A stretch of 64,000 bases of DNA from Capsicum annuum (GCF_002878395.1 NC_061115.1:150533368-150597367), one strand, 5' to 3'. Positions 41,437 through 53,970 are shown, counted from the first letter of the stretch. Program-made: numbers and translations. Notes: a model not told the origin generated them from the sequence alone.

Positions 41437-44080
41437 TGTAATACCCGTGCTTATTCCTAGCTAGAAATCATATCAAGGATGTTAGTACTTACTTTGAAAT
41501 ACAAATCTATTTTTCTACCTATGGTATTTTTGATATTTCTACTTTGTATCACGTGGGAAATTGAGTTAGCTCTCTAGCGATACCAATTTTGTCCAAATCT
41601 GACACCAGACGAGGAAGTTATGGATGTTTTACTCAAAACTGACAGAAATGCTCAGGTGCAACGTCCAAGTTGATGGAACGCCAAATAAGTGAAGGATGCC
41701 ACTTTGACCATCACAGCCATGGCAGTAGGGCCACATTCTGGATAAGGATTGACGGACGAGTTGACGGACCGTCAGATTTTTTATGCACCGTCATCTAGGC
41801 CATCAAATCTTATCCAGTGAACTCTATTTTTAGTCCACGCATGATGGTCGAAATAATGGACCGTCAAGTCTGATAGACAGTCAGTTGGGTCATCACATGC
41901 CACATTCAGTTTATTTCCAAGCCATTTTAACAAGGGTATTTTGGTCACTTACAATTCGCCTATATATACCCAAATTAGTCCGAATTCAGCCATTTTGCTC
42001 ATCATTATTTCACAGACAAAAACTAAGGTTTCTCCCTAAATTTAATCTCCAAGAACAAGACCCAATCTTCTTTAAAAAAATCAAAGATTTTCAAATCCTT
42101 CAAGTTCAAAAACATCAAGAACCTTAAGTCAGGTATGTGTAGTGTTTATCTATGGATCCATTTAGTTCATAAAGCTCAAGAACCATGTTTTAAATATTAT
42201 TTTTTGATTGTCTTGTTGTGATATGAGCATGTACGTGTTGATGATTGTTGTTTAAGTTTTAAGATGATATCTAAAGGTGTTTTCATGAAGTATATGTGTT
42301 TGTTAGTTGAAACCCATGATCTTTATGTGGCTTAATATGGTGAAATTCATGAACACACCTAAGCTAAAAGAATTCATGAAAAATGTTTGATAATATGCCT
42401 AGGATGATAGAATTCATGTCCCATAATTTAATAATGCTTAAATCACAAGTCCATGCTCTATGCTTTATGATTTCACATGAATTCCACATTATTGATATGC
42501 GTTGTTGTTATGATATGGATTGAGCATGATATTAAGGCTATGAAAGTATATACAAGTTGTGTGAATTTCCCTCCCATGTGTATGATTTTGAGAACTATGC
42601 TTAGTATGAAATCCCCTACTTATGATATTGTAAATTGTGGACTCTACCCTTACGATCAAGTCAGTCATGTGTGTCAGTTTCCTTACCTCGAGCCCTAGGG
42701 GTACTTGTACCTAAAAAATATAGCTATGTTCCTAGAGCCATGCCATGTTATCACGATAATCTCAGTCAAGCCATGATCTATAAAACTCAATTAGTCATGT
42801 GACTTAGGAAATCTCAGATATCTCATGATCTCAGTTAATTCTCAGATAGTAGTACTATTCCATCAGTCAATGGAAGTCAGTTACTCAGTGCATCTATAGT
42901 TAGTTAAATTATTTTCACTCTCTTCAAGTAAGAGTAGTATCTAGCACCAAGTGAACCCAAGGATGGGAACTCACCTTCCAGTTTAGGGTGTGATTCTTAG
43001 CAGTAATCCTTGTGTTCCAGAACTACGGAGCCAGCGTAGGTTGAGACATCTTAACTTGTCAAATAAGGGTTGGTAAGGTGGCTTAACCTGTCAGTTTAGG
43101 GTTCCTACCATTTTTATGTTTGAGTACCTGCCATATAAAGGTCATTTATTGCTGTCCTTACCAGTGGCGCGGTATTGACACCCTTCTAGTCGGGGCCAGA
43201 GATTGGACCCTTACTTATCTATATGCATTATTGGGGCATGTCGACTAAACAACTACCTCCCATAGTTTTAGTCCCAGTCTCAATAAAAGAACTTAGATAG
43301 TTCTTTAGATTTCAATATATCAGGACTTTCAAATACAATAAATTTAGTTACAGAACAGAACACAGATAGTTCCATTAGATTCAGGACTGTCAGACACAGT
43401 CATCTATGTTATCAGAATTTTAGTATTTATCATGCTAGATATCAGTAGATCATGTATTATTTTCTAGATTTAGATATCATTTAATCACGATCTCAGTTAT
43501 GATGTATGCATATTTGCACTCTCATATTCATATCAGTCAGTTAGTTAACATCGTTCATGTAGGTAAACCCTTGTATTTAGCCTACTTTACTCATATTCCC
43601 AGTTGTACTGACGTATTTGTGCTATGGTGCTTTCTTTTATGTTACACCATAGGTTCACAGATATGAGTTCCAGATCTGCAGTAGTAGTAGCATTCCAGTC
43701 GTAGAGTTGTAGTGAGTCCTCATCCATTCAAGGATGATATTATTTATTTCATTTATTATTTTAGTTCAATTTTGCTAGACGTAGTTAGTTGGAGACATGT
43801 TCCTTCAACTCTTTATTCAGATAGTATTTAGAGGCTTTCAGATTTAGTTAAGATTTGATTTATATTTCAGTTGTTTCGAGTATTCGTTACCCCATATTAA
43901 TGTTATGATTTGTCAGATATTTTATTCAGTTGAACCTTATGGCCTTTTGTTTCGGTTTTCTGTAATATTACATCATCTATTGTAGTACACAGGTACAACT
44001 ATTAGTCATGGATTAGCTTGTAGTCCCTCAGGATAATGTGCACCGTGTAGCGATCTGGTTCAGAAAATTGGGGTATTACA
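41437..44080 (+). mobile_element. Element F 3' LTR (complete, 2644 bp)
   Basis: Ends TGTAATACCC and GGGTATTACA are a perfect 10-bp inverted repeat. A TATATATA box lies at 41961-41968. A GACGGACCGTCA module lies upstream of it (41750-41890). Related LTRs occur at about 53970-55566 (5'-truncated) and from 62598 to the window end (5' part). Confidence 0.87.
41740..41895. repeat. GACGGACCGTC palindromic module in F LTR U3
   Basis: TGACGGACGAGTTGACGGAC, CGTCAGA, CACCGTCATC, GGACCGTCAAGTCTGA and ACAGTCAG give five or six GAC..GTC half-sites within 150 bp upstream of the TATA box. The third F-family LTR has a similar but diverged block at 62965-63075. Confidence 0.6.
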
Positions 44081-44700
44081 GTTTCTCACCCTTGATTAGG
44101 GCAATATGACTATTGCAGCCTATGAGGTAAATTCTATGCCTTGTACAAAAATGCCATTAGTTTCTTGATACTTAAGAGTAGAGAATTGGCCTATTTATGA
44201 AGGATTTGACACTGACTTGTAGTTTATGTAACTGCAGATGACTTCTTCAGGTTAGACATTTAATAATATGTTAGACTTTGCGAAGAAAACAAAACAAGTT
44301 AAATAGGTTCGGCATGCAAAGATGGCAATGAAGAAAAAACATAAAGTGGGAAACTTTGGTTTATCTTATTCTAGTGACAATGGCCTTAAGGCTACCTTAC
44401 ATATCAAATATAATCAATTCTTCCAGTGTATAATAAGGTTCATCAGGGACACCTCAACAACCTTCAAGTGTAGGAAGCCTAGTGGCTTTGTATTCTTATA
44501 CTTGACAATCTTCATTAGATCAAGTTTGTTTTACTTCTGGCAGAGTTGGGCACATAAAAAGAATTTTCATAATGGTAATTCATAAATTTTTCATGGTCTG
44601 TAGTTATGCAAAACTATGATTCCATCTAATAGAGGAGTTTTTGAAAATTGTAGTGGGCATCCACAGGGTAGGCATGATGGGTATCATGGTGGTTGTGGAG
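44081..44700 (+). pseudogene. Element G gag, C-terminal part
   Basis: GNMTIAAYEVNSMPC (near 44100-44145), then QMTSSG, FNNMLDFAKKTKQVK (44240-44305), HAKMAMKKKHKVGNFGLSYS (44308-44367). The zinc-knuckle position near 44540 reads FYFWQSWAHKKNFHNG, with the Cys lost. The order fits gag of Tekay-like elements. Start and N-terminus are absent because F ends at 44080. Confidence 0.7.
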
Positions 44701-44704
44701 TAAT

Positions 44705-45135
44705 CTAGGTGGTACTAATGTATTTAGAAATAGTGCTTAACCAACTAAAGAGATTGCTCAGATTCATGATAAAGGATATTATTATGCCTTTTATAGGCAA
44801 ATCACACGATGACGCTTCAAATGCAATCGTTATAAGTAAGATTCTTGTTTGTGACAGGATGGATATGGTCTTGTTTTGTCTAGGTTCTACTAATTTGTAT
44901 GTGTTTGTTAAATTTGCCTTTGGCTTAGACATGGTTTGTGATATGCTCGAATCATATGTGTATGTATCTTCCTCAATTGGAGATTCTTCTATAGAGACTT
45001 AACAATATCCTTCTTTCTCTGTATTATTTATTGTCTATAAAACTTAGGTAATTTTAAAAATTCTAGGTTTATTTAATATTGGAATTATCTTGGGTTTGAC
45101 CTATCCTTGTAACTTGCTGGTAGAAATTATAATGC
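44705..45135 (+). pseudogene. Element G protease (active-site Asp lost)
   Basis: ISKILVCDRMDMVLFCLGST (44840-44897), then NLYVFVKFAFGLDMVCDMLE. The family site is LFDPGST; here the Asp codon at 44877-44879 is TGT (Cys) and Pro is Leu. Downstream sequence jumps to the integrase tail, so RT and RNase H are deleted. Confidence 0.75.
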
Positions 45136-45740
45136 TTAAATTGTGACCTTAGATATGCTGGGATGGATAAGGTAGAATTACATGATTATGCATTCCTTCA
45201 ACTAAGTTAAGAAGCTATTTAGGAAAAAAGTCAGGGTGATTTATAATAGACTAATGGAATCTTAGAGTAGGCAGAAGGCTTTTGTAGAACGTAAACTTTG
45301 TGCCTTGAGATTTGTAGTTTGTGATCGATTTTTCCTTTAAGTATCACCCATGAAGGGTTTGATGAGGTTTTGGAGGGAATGAAAGCTCAGCCCTAGATAT
45401 ATTAGACCTTCTGAGATCCTTCACACATTTGGAAAGTTGGTATATGAGTTAGCCTTACCCCAAGATTTTGTTGTTGTTAATCTAGTTTTCCATGTTTCTA
45501 TGTTGGGGTGGTATATTGTCGATATGTCTTATGTTCTACGGATGGACTCAATATAGGTGGATGAGAGATTGACCTTTGTGGAGGAGAAAATATTCATATT
45601 ATCCAGAGATGTCAAGCTGTTGTGCTAAAGAGATATTCCAATTGCTAAGGTTTAGTTGAGACATATCCCGATAGAGGAGTCTACTTGGGATTTGAAGAGA
45701 GAGATATGAGCCTTGTATCCTAACCTTTTTTAGCCTTCAA
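45136..45740 (+). pseudogene. Element G integrase C-terminal remnant
   Basis: Broken frames show the SPMKGxMRF-like stretch (near 45345-45380), then the region before PRYIRPSEIL (45395-45425), LALPQDFVVVNLVFHVSMLG-like (45450-45510), and a chromodomain-like end with IAKV.LRHIPIEESTWD (45640-45690) before ALYPNLF. Aligned by order with the element I copy at 57895-58300. Confidence 0.7.
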
Positions 45741-47103
45741 GTACATCCTAACCCTTTACTTTTGCATATAAAAGTTCTTTTAGTTGTGGATATTACAATG
45801 ACCCTCTAGGTCATTTTCTACATTTTCCCTCATTTTTTCATTTTGATGTTTCCTATTATTACCCAAAGTATTTTATGACTTGATGGAGTTCACAGTTCAG
45901 CTACCGGACAATTAATTTGGTTTTTAGAGGTAATTCACTATTTTGAACTCTTCATTGGTAAGGATTGGCTACAAAGCAAACTCTTTAGCTTAGCTTAACG
46001 ACCTTGTATACCAATTCTGATATTCCAATACCTTTGGAACATCAATTTTATACTAAGGGACCTTTGGTTCAGATCCTAAGGCTCCTAGACTAATTTTTGG
46101 ATATTGCTTGGAAGTTGGTAAAATTGGCCCCTCGGTGTGGGGCCTATATTTCAGTGAAATAACATCGAATGGTAATTTTGACAACGCCATTGTGTCTGTA
46201 ATATTGAATTTTATATTGTATCATAGTTCATTTGAGGTTTTGGAATTTTGAAGAAATCACATGGGTTTGGTAGAGACATGGAATTTTCAAAGTCTCAGCT
46301 GGTAGACCACTTAGCTAGTGCATCCTCTTAAGCGACACTTTGGTTGCTTTAGCAGAGTTTGCATTAGTGGCCAAGTGGTAACTTATGTGGTCCGACTGGC
46401 TTGATCACTTAAGCAGACATTGCTTGAGCAATGTATCAACTACTTATTCAAAGGACGGGACCAAATAAGGATCGCTTAAGTGACTGATTAGCCACTTAAG
46501 CAGCACCTGGAGGTCACTTAATGCCCCATTAGCCCAATTTTCTCCCCATTTTGAACTAATCTAATAGCTAAAATTCCCTAGAGATTGTGAAAAATTAGGA
46601 GAGTGTTTTTTGAGAGATATTAGGGTGATTGTGGGATTGGGTTTCACATTTTTTCTTTAAAATCTTGGAAAGTTTATTTTTAACTCATGGATAATTTTTC
46701 AATTATTTTCCAAAATCCCTAGATTATTGTTGGGTTGATTTTAGCAACATTTGAGCTCGAAATTTACCTATTCTTTAGGTTAAATATTTTTTGAGAATAA
46801 AAAGATATGTTTATCATTTCAAAAGTGTGATTCTGCAAGCGAGCACAACATGGGATTTTTATGTGATTTTGGACCCAAAGCATCAAAATATTATTTGAAT
46901 ACAGTTGTTCTCGTATTGATGAGTATATTATCATTTTGATAGTGTGGGATCATGTGAAAACTTCTCGAAAGGGGAAATCGATGACTTAGTAGATTTTACT
47001 GGCTTTCTTCAGAATCTTGGGAGGTTAAGTTTACCTTTCTCATAGATTAAGCTAACTTGTAGTATTCTTATGATAATGAGATATATGTGGGTTGGACATT
47101 AGG
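45741..47103 (+). mobile_element. Element G 3' UTR and 3' LTR (truncated by H)
   Basis: Non-coding DNA after the integrase end. The exact LTR start is unclear; TATTACAATGACCCTC near 45790 is a candidate. It holds repeated CACTTAAGC/GCTTAAG motifs (46330-46520). Cut at 47103 by the minus-strand element H. The continuation beyond H was not identified. Confidence 0.55.
46330..46520. repeat. CTTAAG-centred palindromes in G LTR
   Basis: CTTAAGCGAC, CACTTAAGCAG (three times), CGCTTAAGTGAC and GTCACTTAATG occur about every 30-60 bp, all variants of CGCTTAAGCG. Confidence 0.6.
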
Positions 47104-49214
47104 TGATGTGACCCGAACAAGGGCCTATTGGTGTAGGGTGCCTCAAGCCCAACCAAGATCGGAGACCACTCCCCAATACCCAACCATAACCGCCCTGTAC
47201 AATATGTTGGATGAATTCCAAAAATATAACACCATAGAACAATTATAATTGAATGGAATTTAATAAAGTTCATAACCATAACGACCAAATATCCAACAAA
47301 GTATCCAACCAGCATCTGCCCCAATACTAATAACAATGCCAAGGCTGATACAAATACTGACACCGCTAATGCCCATAGTATTCACACAAAGCCTCTAACT
47401 AAAATCTAAGAGCATCCGATCCGTACATGCCCCCGAACATAGCCAAAAACAAAGTCCAAGAAATAATAACAAAGTAAGGAAGTCCATAGCATGAATTGGA
47501 GTTTTACGGAGTATGGAAGCTCACAACTTTAGTTTAACACACAGCTGTCCCCGAACCCAATCACTGAGCAGAAGGAGTAGTATGGTTAGTTATTGCATCA
47601 CGTAGGGATACAATACCTAAAGATAGGTTAGCGGGATCAAGCTAGCATATACTTAGGAATAAGGATAAAATAATGCCATCATTCAAAACCAAAGTAAATA
47701 ACCATATGCAATCACGTACATATAAACATATATACCATGCCTGGAAAGGGAACTGGGTTTAGCATGGTTTAAAATCTTAACCTGGGCTATGTAGCTAGAC
47801 CATCCTTAAACCACCGATGGGCTATATGGGTCTAGTTTTACCCCTCCCCCCCACAATAATTAGAGATATCATAGGGGCCAGGGATTCTCGTGTACCCTTC
47901 GCCCTGCATGTCCCATGTACCCCACAAGTATATGGTCACAATAACCAACCCTCATGTGAAAAAACATTCAGTATACGTATATTGGAATCACTCCTTCATG
48001 GTTAGCTATCACAACCTACCATTATTCCTAAATTAAAACCTTTAGCACATACCAAAACCATCAATTCCAAAAATTATTTACCAAGGCATTATGAAGTGGT
48101 ATTATCATAATGCTTATAGTTTTTATGTAATGTCATAAGCCAACACTTAGTGTATTCCCATGTACCCCATAAGATTTCCAATTAAACCAAAACCTTGATC
48201 ACTTAGGAAATTCCAAATCCTTTAATCCAATAAAACCAATTTAGGTTCTTTTACCATATTATGCAATGCAGAATTTTTAATGAAAGTCAAACTATGTTAC
48301 AAAACCATTCTCATAGGTATTTTAACTAATATGTTAAGGGTATATAGTTTCCAAAACCAAAACCAAGTACTAATTGACAATCCCATGCAACCACATGTTT
48401 AAACCACCATTATAACATGAAAATGATAAGAAAAACGTGAGAATACATTTTCCAACAAAAAACAACCAAAACCCCCAACATATATTGCAATACCCAAAAC
48501 AATATCATAATTATGCCATGAAAATCATCTATTAAAACACGCTTTTATTTGATCTATCAATTAAGGGGGAGTAACATGGCTTAGATACCAAAGAAGACAG
48601 AGATAAACCTCCCTTGAGAGCCTTAATGGGCCACCTTGAGGAAACCCTAGCCTTTTTTTGAACCAAGATCTATAGAGAGATTTGAGAGTGTTTGTTTTGG
48701 AATTGTAGGTTAATGAAGTCACAAAAGTGTTTTAAGTCGTGGGGTCAAAAGAAGTTAAGAGGAGATATGTTTAGAATACCCCAAACCTAAACTGGAAGAA
48801 TTCCTGCAGGTGGGTACAGTTTGACCCCTACAATCGTACCCATATGATATGAGTGGTATCCTCTGCTCGTACCTTGATCAGAATATTAGACACCACATTC
48901 TGTCCAACATACGACTCCTTAGGCTAAATTGTACCATCACCATATGACAAGTACCCTGCAATCATACCTTAGCAGTATATCTAAGGTTAGACATTGGACA
49001 ACATACAATTGACACTATACTACTCATATCATGAACTTACGATTAGTATGATGTCTTTTCGTACCAAGAACAAAACTTAGAAAATATGACACTGACCAAC
49101 ATACAACCAAGGTCCTTGACCTATACCCACACTAGTGATATGATATAGTCATATGATGAATAGAAGGTTCAAGTCTAAAAATGTTTTGCAAGGGCCAAAG
49201 TTCAGGGTGTTTTA
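47104..49214 (-). mobile_element. Element H 3' LTR (A/B family)
   Basis: The plus strand runs from TGATGTGACCCGAAC to GGGTGTTTTA; both ends align with those of the A LTRs (TGACATATCCCGAG; GGTGTTTCA). The terminal TTTCA has decayed to TTTTA. The next bases GTCCCCCCCTAGTT are the complement of a polypurine tract. Confidence 0.75.
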
Positions 49215-49420
49215 GTCCCCCCCTAGTTATGATCATTCGTCCTCGAATGATAGGATGGAGAAATACGTGCTTGGTTAAACCCTCAAACGTCTCTATTATT
49301 ACTTTAGACAAAAAACAACTTGCTAAGGAATTTACAATAATCCATTAAAAAATATTGAAAACATAGATGTCAAGAACTAACACATAACTCAAGCACGATT
49401 TTTTTTGAAATCGAAAATAG
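49215..49420 (-). mobile_element. Element H polypurine tract and 3' UTR
   Basis: Includes GATCATTCGTCCTCGAATG, which matches the region next to the A and B polypurine tracts (CGAATGATC near 32065). Non-coding. Confidence 0.6.
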
Positions 49421-50935
49421 GAATGGATAGTTGGACTTCATGTCCTCCTTGGCTTCCTATTTAGTTTCCTCAAGATTTTGGTTCTGCCATAGAACCTTTA
49501 CCGAAGCCACATCTTTCGTTCACAATCGAAAAACTTGCCGATCCAAGATCCTCATTATGACCTCCTTATAGGACAAGGAATATAAAATACAAATGTTCTC
49601 CATAGGGAAAACAAAAAGAAGGTCACCTACACATTTTTGCAACATGGATACATGGAATATCAGATGAATGGAACACATGCTAAAGGGAGATTCCAACTTA
49701 TCGCACCATTACCAATGCTCCTCAAAATCACATATGAACCAACATACTAGGCATTGAACTTCCACTTCTTCCCAAACCACATTACTCCCTTTATAGAAAA
49801 TACCTTCAAGAATACCTAATCTCCAACATCAAAAACCAAATCCCTTCTCCTCATGTCCACATAGGACTTTTAGAAACTATGGGTAGTATTAAGAATGTCC
49901 CAAATTATCTTCACCTTTTCCATAGCTTGGTGAACCAAATTTGGGCCAAACATTTCTGCTTCACCGACCTAAAATAACACAATAGGAGACCAACACCTCC
50001 TATCATATAATGCCTTAAAAGGAGCCATACCAATACTAGAATGGTAATTATTGTTATAAGAAAATTCAATCAAAGGCAAATGGTCGACCCAACAACTACC
50101 ATAATTAGTAACACAAGCTCGCAACACATCCTCCATAGTTTGATTTGTTCTTTCGGCTTTCCTATCGAACTATGGATGAAAAATCGTAATAAGGCTCACC
50201 CTAATACCCATCACACAATTAACAGAGAGCCTAAAAGGTGATGAGAACTGGGCACCATGATCTAAAATAATCAAGACAGTTGCACCATGCAACTTTACCA
50301 CTTCCTAAAAGGAATAACTTTGCGTATTCCTAGGCAGAATAAGTAATCCTCAATAGGAAGAAGTGAGCAAACTTGGTCATCCTATCCATGATGGACCAAA
50401 TTGAGTCATATTGATTATGCGATCACATAATATTGTAATAAAATCCATATTAACCATATCCTATTTCCATAGTGGTAGTTTAATCTCTTGAAGTAGCCCA
50501 CCAGGACACATGTGTTCCACCTTCATCTGCTGACACACCATACACTTAGCCATAAAGTTTTTTATATCTCATTTCATATTATTCCAATAATATATCTCTT
50601 TAAGGTCATGATATATCTTTGTTAAATCGGGATGAACCCAATACTATGATTCATGGTCCTTGGCTAAAATCTAGCCTTAGAATCCATCCATGTCAGGAAA
50701 ACAAAACCTCCCTTGGTAACTCAAGAAAACATCGCCACTAATATCAAAGTTCATCCCCTTCTTCTTATCCATATGATCTTTGATCCTCATCAATTGAGGA
50801 TCTAACACTTGATTCTCCTTTATTTCCAGACCAAGAGATGATTGTGCCACCTATTGCATAAACACACTACCATTTTTAGAGTCCAAGAGGTAAACTCCAA
50901 GGATATCTAAACAATGAATATCCTTCACCATAGCC
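49421..50935 (-). pseudogene. Element H integrase and RNase H tail (truncated)
   Basis: Minus strand, from 50935 down: the RNase H end MVKDIHCLDILGVYLLDSKN, the zinc-binding region (DLTKIYHDLKEIYYWNNMK; FMAKCMVCQQMKVEH, near 50620-50505) and the core (VNMDFIT near 50450; VVKLHGATVLIILDHGAQFS near 50300-50240). The C-terminal part with SYKEVIMRILDRQVFRL lies near 49570-49520, ending KVLWQNQNLEE. At least five breaks. RT, protease, gag and 5' LTR are absent; homology stops at about 50935. Confidence 0.8.
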
Positions 50936-52618
50936 GTCCCAAGTCATTAATGACTTTCGGGGAATGATAGTTTGGTTACCTGATGGTTTGTTTGGGTTTT
51001 AGAAACCCTTTGCTCAATTTGAAATCTTAGTTGGTCATAGTTGACCACTAAGCAAAAAATTTAGTAAGAAGACTCGTATGTGAAATTCGACTTTGCCTAC
51101 GCATTTAGAATGTCAAAAACTATATGGTTTCATATCTTATTTGTTCAAAATGGAGCCTTAATGCATCCCATGGTATTGACTGAATCTCACATCCAAGTTC
51201 CAAGCTTCAGCTATGCATGGCATGGACCAAGATACCACAACTATGGAAAAGGAGGTGCGATCGCAAGGCCGCATCCATGCTGTCAGAGAGTTGGGTGGTC
51301 CATATTTAAGTGCTATCTTGCATTATTTTTTTCTATTTTGTTTCTCCCTCTAAACTAGAAAACCCTAATGGGGTGTAAAACCTTTTAAGTGTGTGTTGCA
51401 AGTTGAATTGGAGCTTAAACAACTTTTGTTATTATTTTTTCTATAATCTAAGGTAAGAATTCCTCTAATTTAGTATTGATTTCATGGTTTCTTGACTCAA
51501 AACCCCTAAAATCATTATTGGTCAATTGTAGCCCCAAATTTGAGTGATTGACTCAAATTACTTAAGGGTTTTAACTCCCTAAAGATAGTTAGGTAATGCG
51601 TTAGTTTTGGAAACTTCTTTTCAAGGGTAAAACCGAATTAGGGTTTTGGTATCTATTTAAAACCCATGGCACAATGGTGCTATAATGGGTATTGTAAATC
51701 TTGTTGTAATGCTTAAATCATATTGTTGATAGAATTTCTTCTTGAAGAGAAAGCTTCACAAAAAGAAAAGAAAAAGCTCGTATGTTCATGAGTTGCTTGA
51801 ATTCAAGGTAGGTTAGGTTTACCAATAGGCTAGATTGAGCTTTTTTGTTATGTAATTATTGATATCTAGAAAGATTGAGTGGGGAATTTAGACGATAGTT
51901 GATTAAATATTGAAGTTGGAATTTATAATTTCTATAGGCTATTAATTGGTAAGGTATGATGTTTGAACCTTAGACTAGGAACTTGGTTATCTTATTTTGG
52001 GGTCTTATGCCTAGTGTGAGAAAACTATAGTTGATCAATAAAGACATGAATGGTATACTTCTCTATCCTTAGGAATGCATTGACCTATATAAAGTCTCGA
52101 TAGGAGATGACCTTAGTGTTGGGTTGACTTAGGAAGGATTTTTGAAGAGACTTTCCCAATGGACCTAGAAAGGATTCGTAATCCTTTGTGGTGAGGTATG
52201 AATGACTTAGCCTAAGTTTGTGTAGGAGCTAGACTTGTGGTTGTAATCTTGGCATTCTCGGGATTTAGAAAAGGGACTTGACCCACCTTAAGCTTGAACT
52301 AATTAAATTCTTAGCGATCTACATACGTGGTGATTGTCTAAAAACTATAAATATAAATAGGGGTTGTGATGGATGAAATCGATCATCAGATTATCTTGTG
52401 ATCATGACTTGAATAATCTTGTTCTGTGATTATTGTGCATATCTTGTAAATACCCATACTCTTGTTTATGCCCATATTACGTGAGAAGCTTATTATTAAG
52501 ATGAAATAGTAAGTGTTATCCAATATCGCTGTTTCTTTATATTGTGTACTTTTGTGTATTTTTATTGGTTTGGCTATGCATGTGGATGTATGCTATTGTA
52601 TTGGAAGACTTTTGTTAT

Positions 52619-52925
52619 TATGATGATGGCTAGTGAATCCGAAGGAATATGTAATATTATGATGATGCCTGGTAAGTCCGAAGGAATATGTGATAGTATG
52701 ATGATGCCCGGAGAGTTCAGAGGAATATGTGATATTATGATGATGCTCGGTGAGTCTGAAGAAATATGTGATTATGATGATGCCCGATGTGTCTGGAAGA
52801 ATATGTGATATTATGATGATGCTTGGTGAGTCCATAGGAATATATTAATTTTATGATAATGCCTGGTGAATCCGGAGGAATGTAAAGATATTACGATGAT
52901 GCCCAGTGAATTTGGAAGAGGTAAG
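52619..52925 (+). repeat. 39-bp minisatellite, about 8 copies, in J
   Basis: The unit is TATGATGATGCCCGGTGAGT plus CCGAAGGAATATGTGATAT. Copies start at 52619, 52658, 52697, 52736 (37 bp), 52773, 52812, 52851 and 52891, with drift toward the right. As 39 is 13 codons, an open frame reads MMMPGKSEGICDS-type repeats for four units before the 37-bp copy breaks it; I treat this as incidental. Confidence 0.85.
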
Positions 52926-53804
52926 AACGCTATTGTGCCATGTGGAGCAAATTAAATTATATGCATTGATATTTGTAAGGTTAGGTCGTATGGAGCCAAC
53001 CATCTATGTGTTTGAAATATGAGGTCTCTCTTGGTAAATTGTTATTCATTTCTTGTTCCAAATCACTATATAAGAGGTGTGAACCTTGTTGATGCTAAAT
53101 TAGTAACTAGAGGAAACCTATGCCTAATATTAAATTTAGACTTTATGGTATGAATAATCTTGCGTAAAATCAAGGGCTAACCTAATATATCTTCTTGACT
53201 TGATAAATGGTTATATTATGAAATCATACCTAGTAAGGTGGCTAATGTGATAACTAGTTACTTCTAAAATATATGATTACTATATGGAAGCTAGAAACCT
53301 AGTAAACTAGTTGGTGGACTTTACTTGATTAAAATATGGGAATTCATCCTTAAGGTTGTGAAATGCTTAGAGATGATTGAGCTAGTATTGCATGATGGTT
53401 AGTTAAATTATTTTCTAATATGTAAGATAGAAATGGCTTAATTGATAACTCATATCATGAAAATGCTAGCTAAAGAATGGCCTTACGATAGTTGAATAAT
53501 CTATGGTAAGGGTGGCTTGTAGTTTTCCCCAATTTGATGTCTAGTAATGATAAGACTTGTAATCTATTGATTCATGGAAGGACAAGGATAACTAGTATCG
53601 ATTTCACGCTGTGTTTATTGAAGAATTATAGAATTAATGACTATATGTCTATGCTATGACAATGTTGCCTTCTTTATGTTAAATTACAATATGGGTATTT
53701 GGAAGTAGATTTCCATAATGAGAGGTGGCGGGGTTGAGCTACCCAAGGTTTTGTTCAATTGATGGAATATTGTGCTTTATTGTCTTATTGGTTGTATTAT
53801 TTTG

Positions 53805-53960
53805 GTCTACTCTCTGGTGGTATGGGATGCCATGATGAGTTCTTGTTTGATATTATTTTATGTTACCCTCCAGTGGTATGGGACGCCGCGATGAGTTCCT
53901 TGTTGTTCTCTCTTTTATGTACTTCCCAGTGGTATGGGACGTCATGATAAGTTTTTGTGC
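53805..53960 (+). repeat. 56-bp tandem repeat, 3 copies, in J
   Basis: GTGGTATGGGA followed by YGYCRYGATGAGTT begins at 53817, 53873 and 53929, exactly 56 bp apart, with the intervening T-rich spacer less conserved. Confidence 0.8.
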
Positions 53961-53970
53961 TTGTTGTTCT

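Larger units (their letters stand above)
37826..44080 (+). mobile_element. Element F: 5'-truncated Ty3/gypsy element with complete 3' LTR
   Basis: Starts abruptly inside the protease region, then RT, RNase H, integrase with chromodomain-like tail, 3' UTR, polypurine tract and 3' LTR ending GGGTATTACA at 44080. No 5' LTR, PBS or gag is present, so no TSD can be found. It is flanked by E-type sequence on the left and G-type on the right. It keeps the longest open frames in the window (167 and 175 codons). Confidence 0.85.
50936..53970 (+). mobile_element. Stretch J: unclassified LTR-like sequence
   Basis: About 3 kb with no polymerase similarity. LTR-like traits: a TATTTAAG box (51303-51310) followed by transcript-leader-like DNA (AAACCCTAATGGGGTG), a GCGATCGC motif (51258) and two minisatellites. 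The orientation is guessed from the TATA-like box. The ends are not defined: it starts where H homology ends and stops where an F-family LTR begins. Confidence 0.4.

Noticed and set aside
47052..47363. 103-codon minus-strand frame, hydrophobic N-terminus
   Set aside because: It spans the junction of the G LTR and the H LTR, so it is an accidental frame across two elements.
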